The position numbers were made by a program, and so were the translations under genes. From Mesostigma viride (Eukaryota; Streptophyta; Mesostigmatophyceae; Mesostigmatales; Mesostigmataceae), in contig RPFO01000089.1 of assembly GCA_009746045.1 (NCBI GenBank), positions 1,229,364-1,283,265 on the forward strand: a DNA stretch of 53,902 nucleotides, in the 5' to 3' direction. Shown one piece after another: positions 53,571 to 53,902 of this stretch. How positions within the stretch are numbered: position 1 is the stretch's first letter; each line of letters starts with the position of its first letter. Under the pieces are notes generated by a model. It was not told the DNA's origin and made no database searches. It was given only the letters and a program-made list of their open reading frames with translations.

Positions 53571-53902
53571 GGGTTCTTTTTTTTTAGTTTTTTTCCCTTT
53601 TTTTTTTTTTTCTCCATTTTTACAAATCAGATTTTTTCAGAACAGTGCATACGGCTAAGCTTTCATTTCGCAAGACAATTCTTACGGCACCTTCCAAAGT
53701 CCCTGGTGTGTGTCAGTGCAGCGTCGACATGGCATGCGTGGAGGATATTTGCGTACGTACGACGAATCATGTGAAACGACTGGTCCAACCTAAAAAATTT
53801 TGAATTTTTGCCGTGTCCAGTAACGGTCCTAGGTTGCACCCGCGGGCCGTTCCGGCAGCTGTACAGAATAGATCAGAAAGATACGCCGCGGAATGACGTC
53901 CA
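53571..53902. other. No gene seen
   Basis: T-rich stretch (53577-53635) then unremarkable sequence to the window end. Confidence 0.5.

Overview
This window is a repeat-dense stretch of a eukaryotic nuclear genome. No housekeeping gene, rRNA or intact tRNA is recognisable. Short GT-AG introns, an LTR retrotransposon, a tyrosine-recombinase retrotransposon, LINEs, SINE-like retroposons and DNA transposons all indicate a eukaryote. The host is not identifiable from sequence alone. PAT-type retrotransposons with this terminal layout are best known from green algae (Volvox kangaroo, Chlamydomonas TOC1), so a green-lineage alga is a reasonable but weak guess.

Layout. 1-9651: a young Copia-like LTR retrotransposon. 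Its 5' LTR is cut by the window edge and split by a 1.77-kb insertion (131-1899). Gag and pol lie in one frame separated by a single UGA. Pol has an unusual order: integrase, retropepsin-like, RT, RNase H. 9652-12530: fragment of the gene it landed in, tandem repeats and a broken hAT transposase. 12531-17876: a PAT/Ngaro-type element with split direct repeats (A1, ORFs, B1-A2-B2), RT-RNase H, a 2A-like motif and a tyrosine recombinase.

18.7-30.2 kb: a nest of LINE fragments and several SINE-like families, all ending in (TTAA)n tails. Copies whose ends could be resolved have 10-14-bp target duplications. The nest also holds AATACG-rich tracts, GG-phased tetranucleotide arrays and a 1.7-kb inverted-repeat transposon sitting in TTAA. 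The data fit a LINE that mobilises the SINE-like families, with the (TTAA)n tails serving as landing sites for the TTAA-specific transposon.

30.8-34.2 kb (minus strand): a three-exon gene of about 1038 residues encoding a DDE-transposase-like protein. It is followed by three tandem 230-bp repeats carrying a CGCCGGCCGGCG palindrome.

36.0-52.8 kb: a giant asymmetric inverted repeat resembling a foldback element. The arms (about 2.0 and 2.3 kb) carry a TATA box, conserved reading frames and a GCATGC minisatellite. They enclose about 12.5 kb of a roughly 71-bp satellite whose orientation flips at about 49.49 kb. The remaining 1.1 kb is unassigned apart from a tandem pair of Pol III-like motifs.
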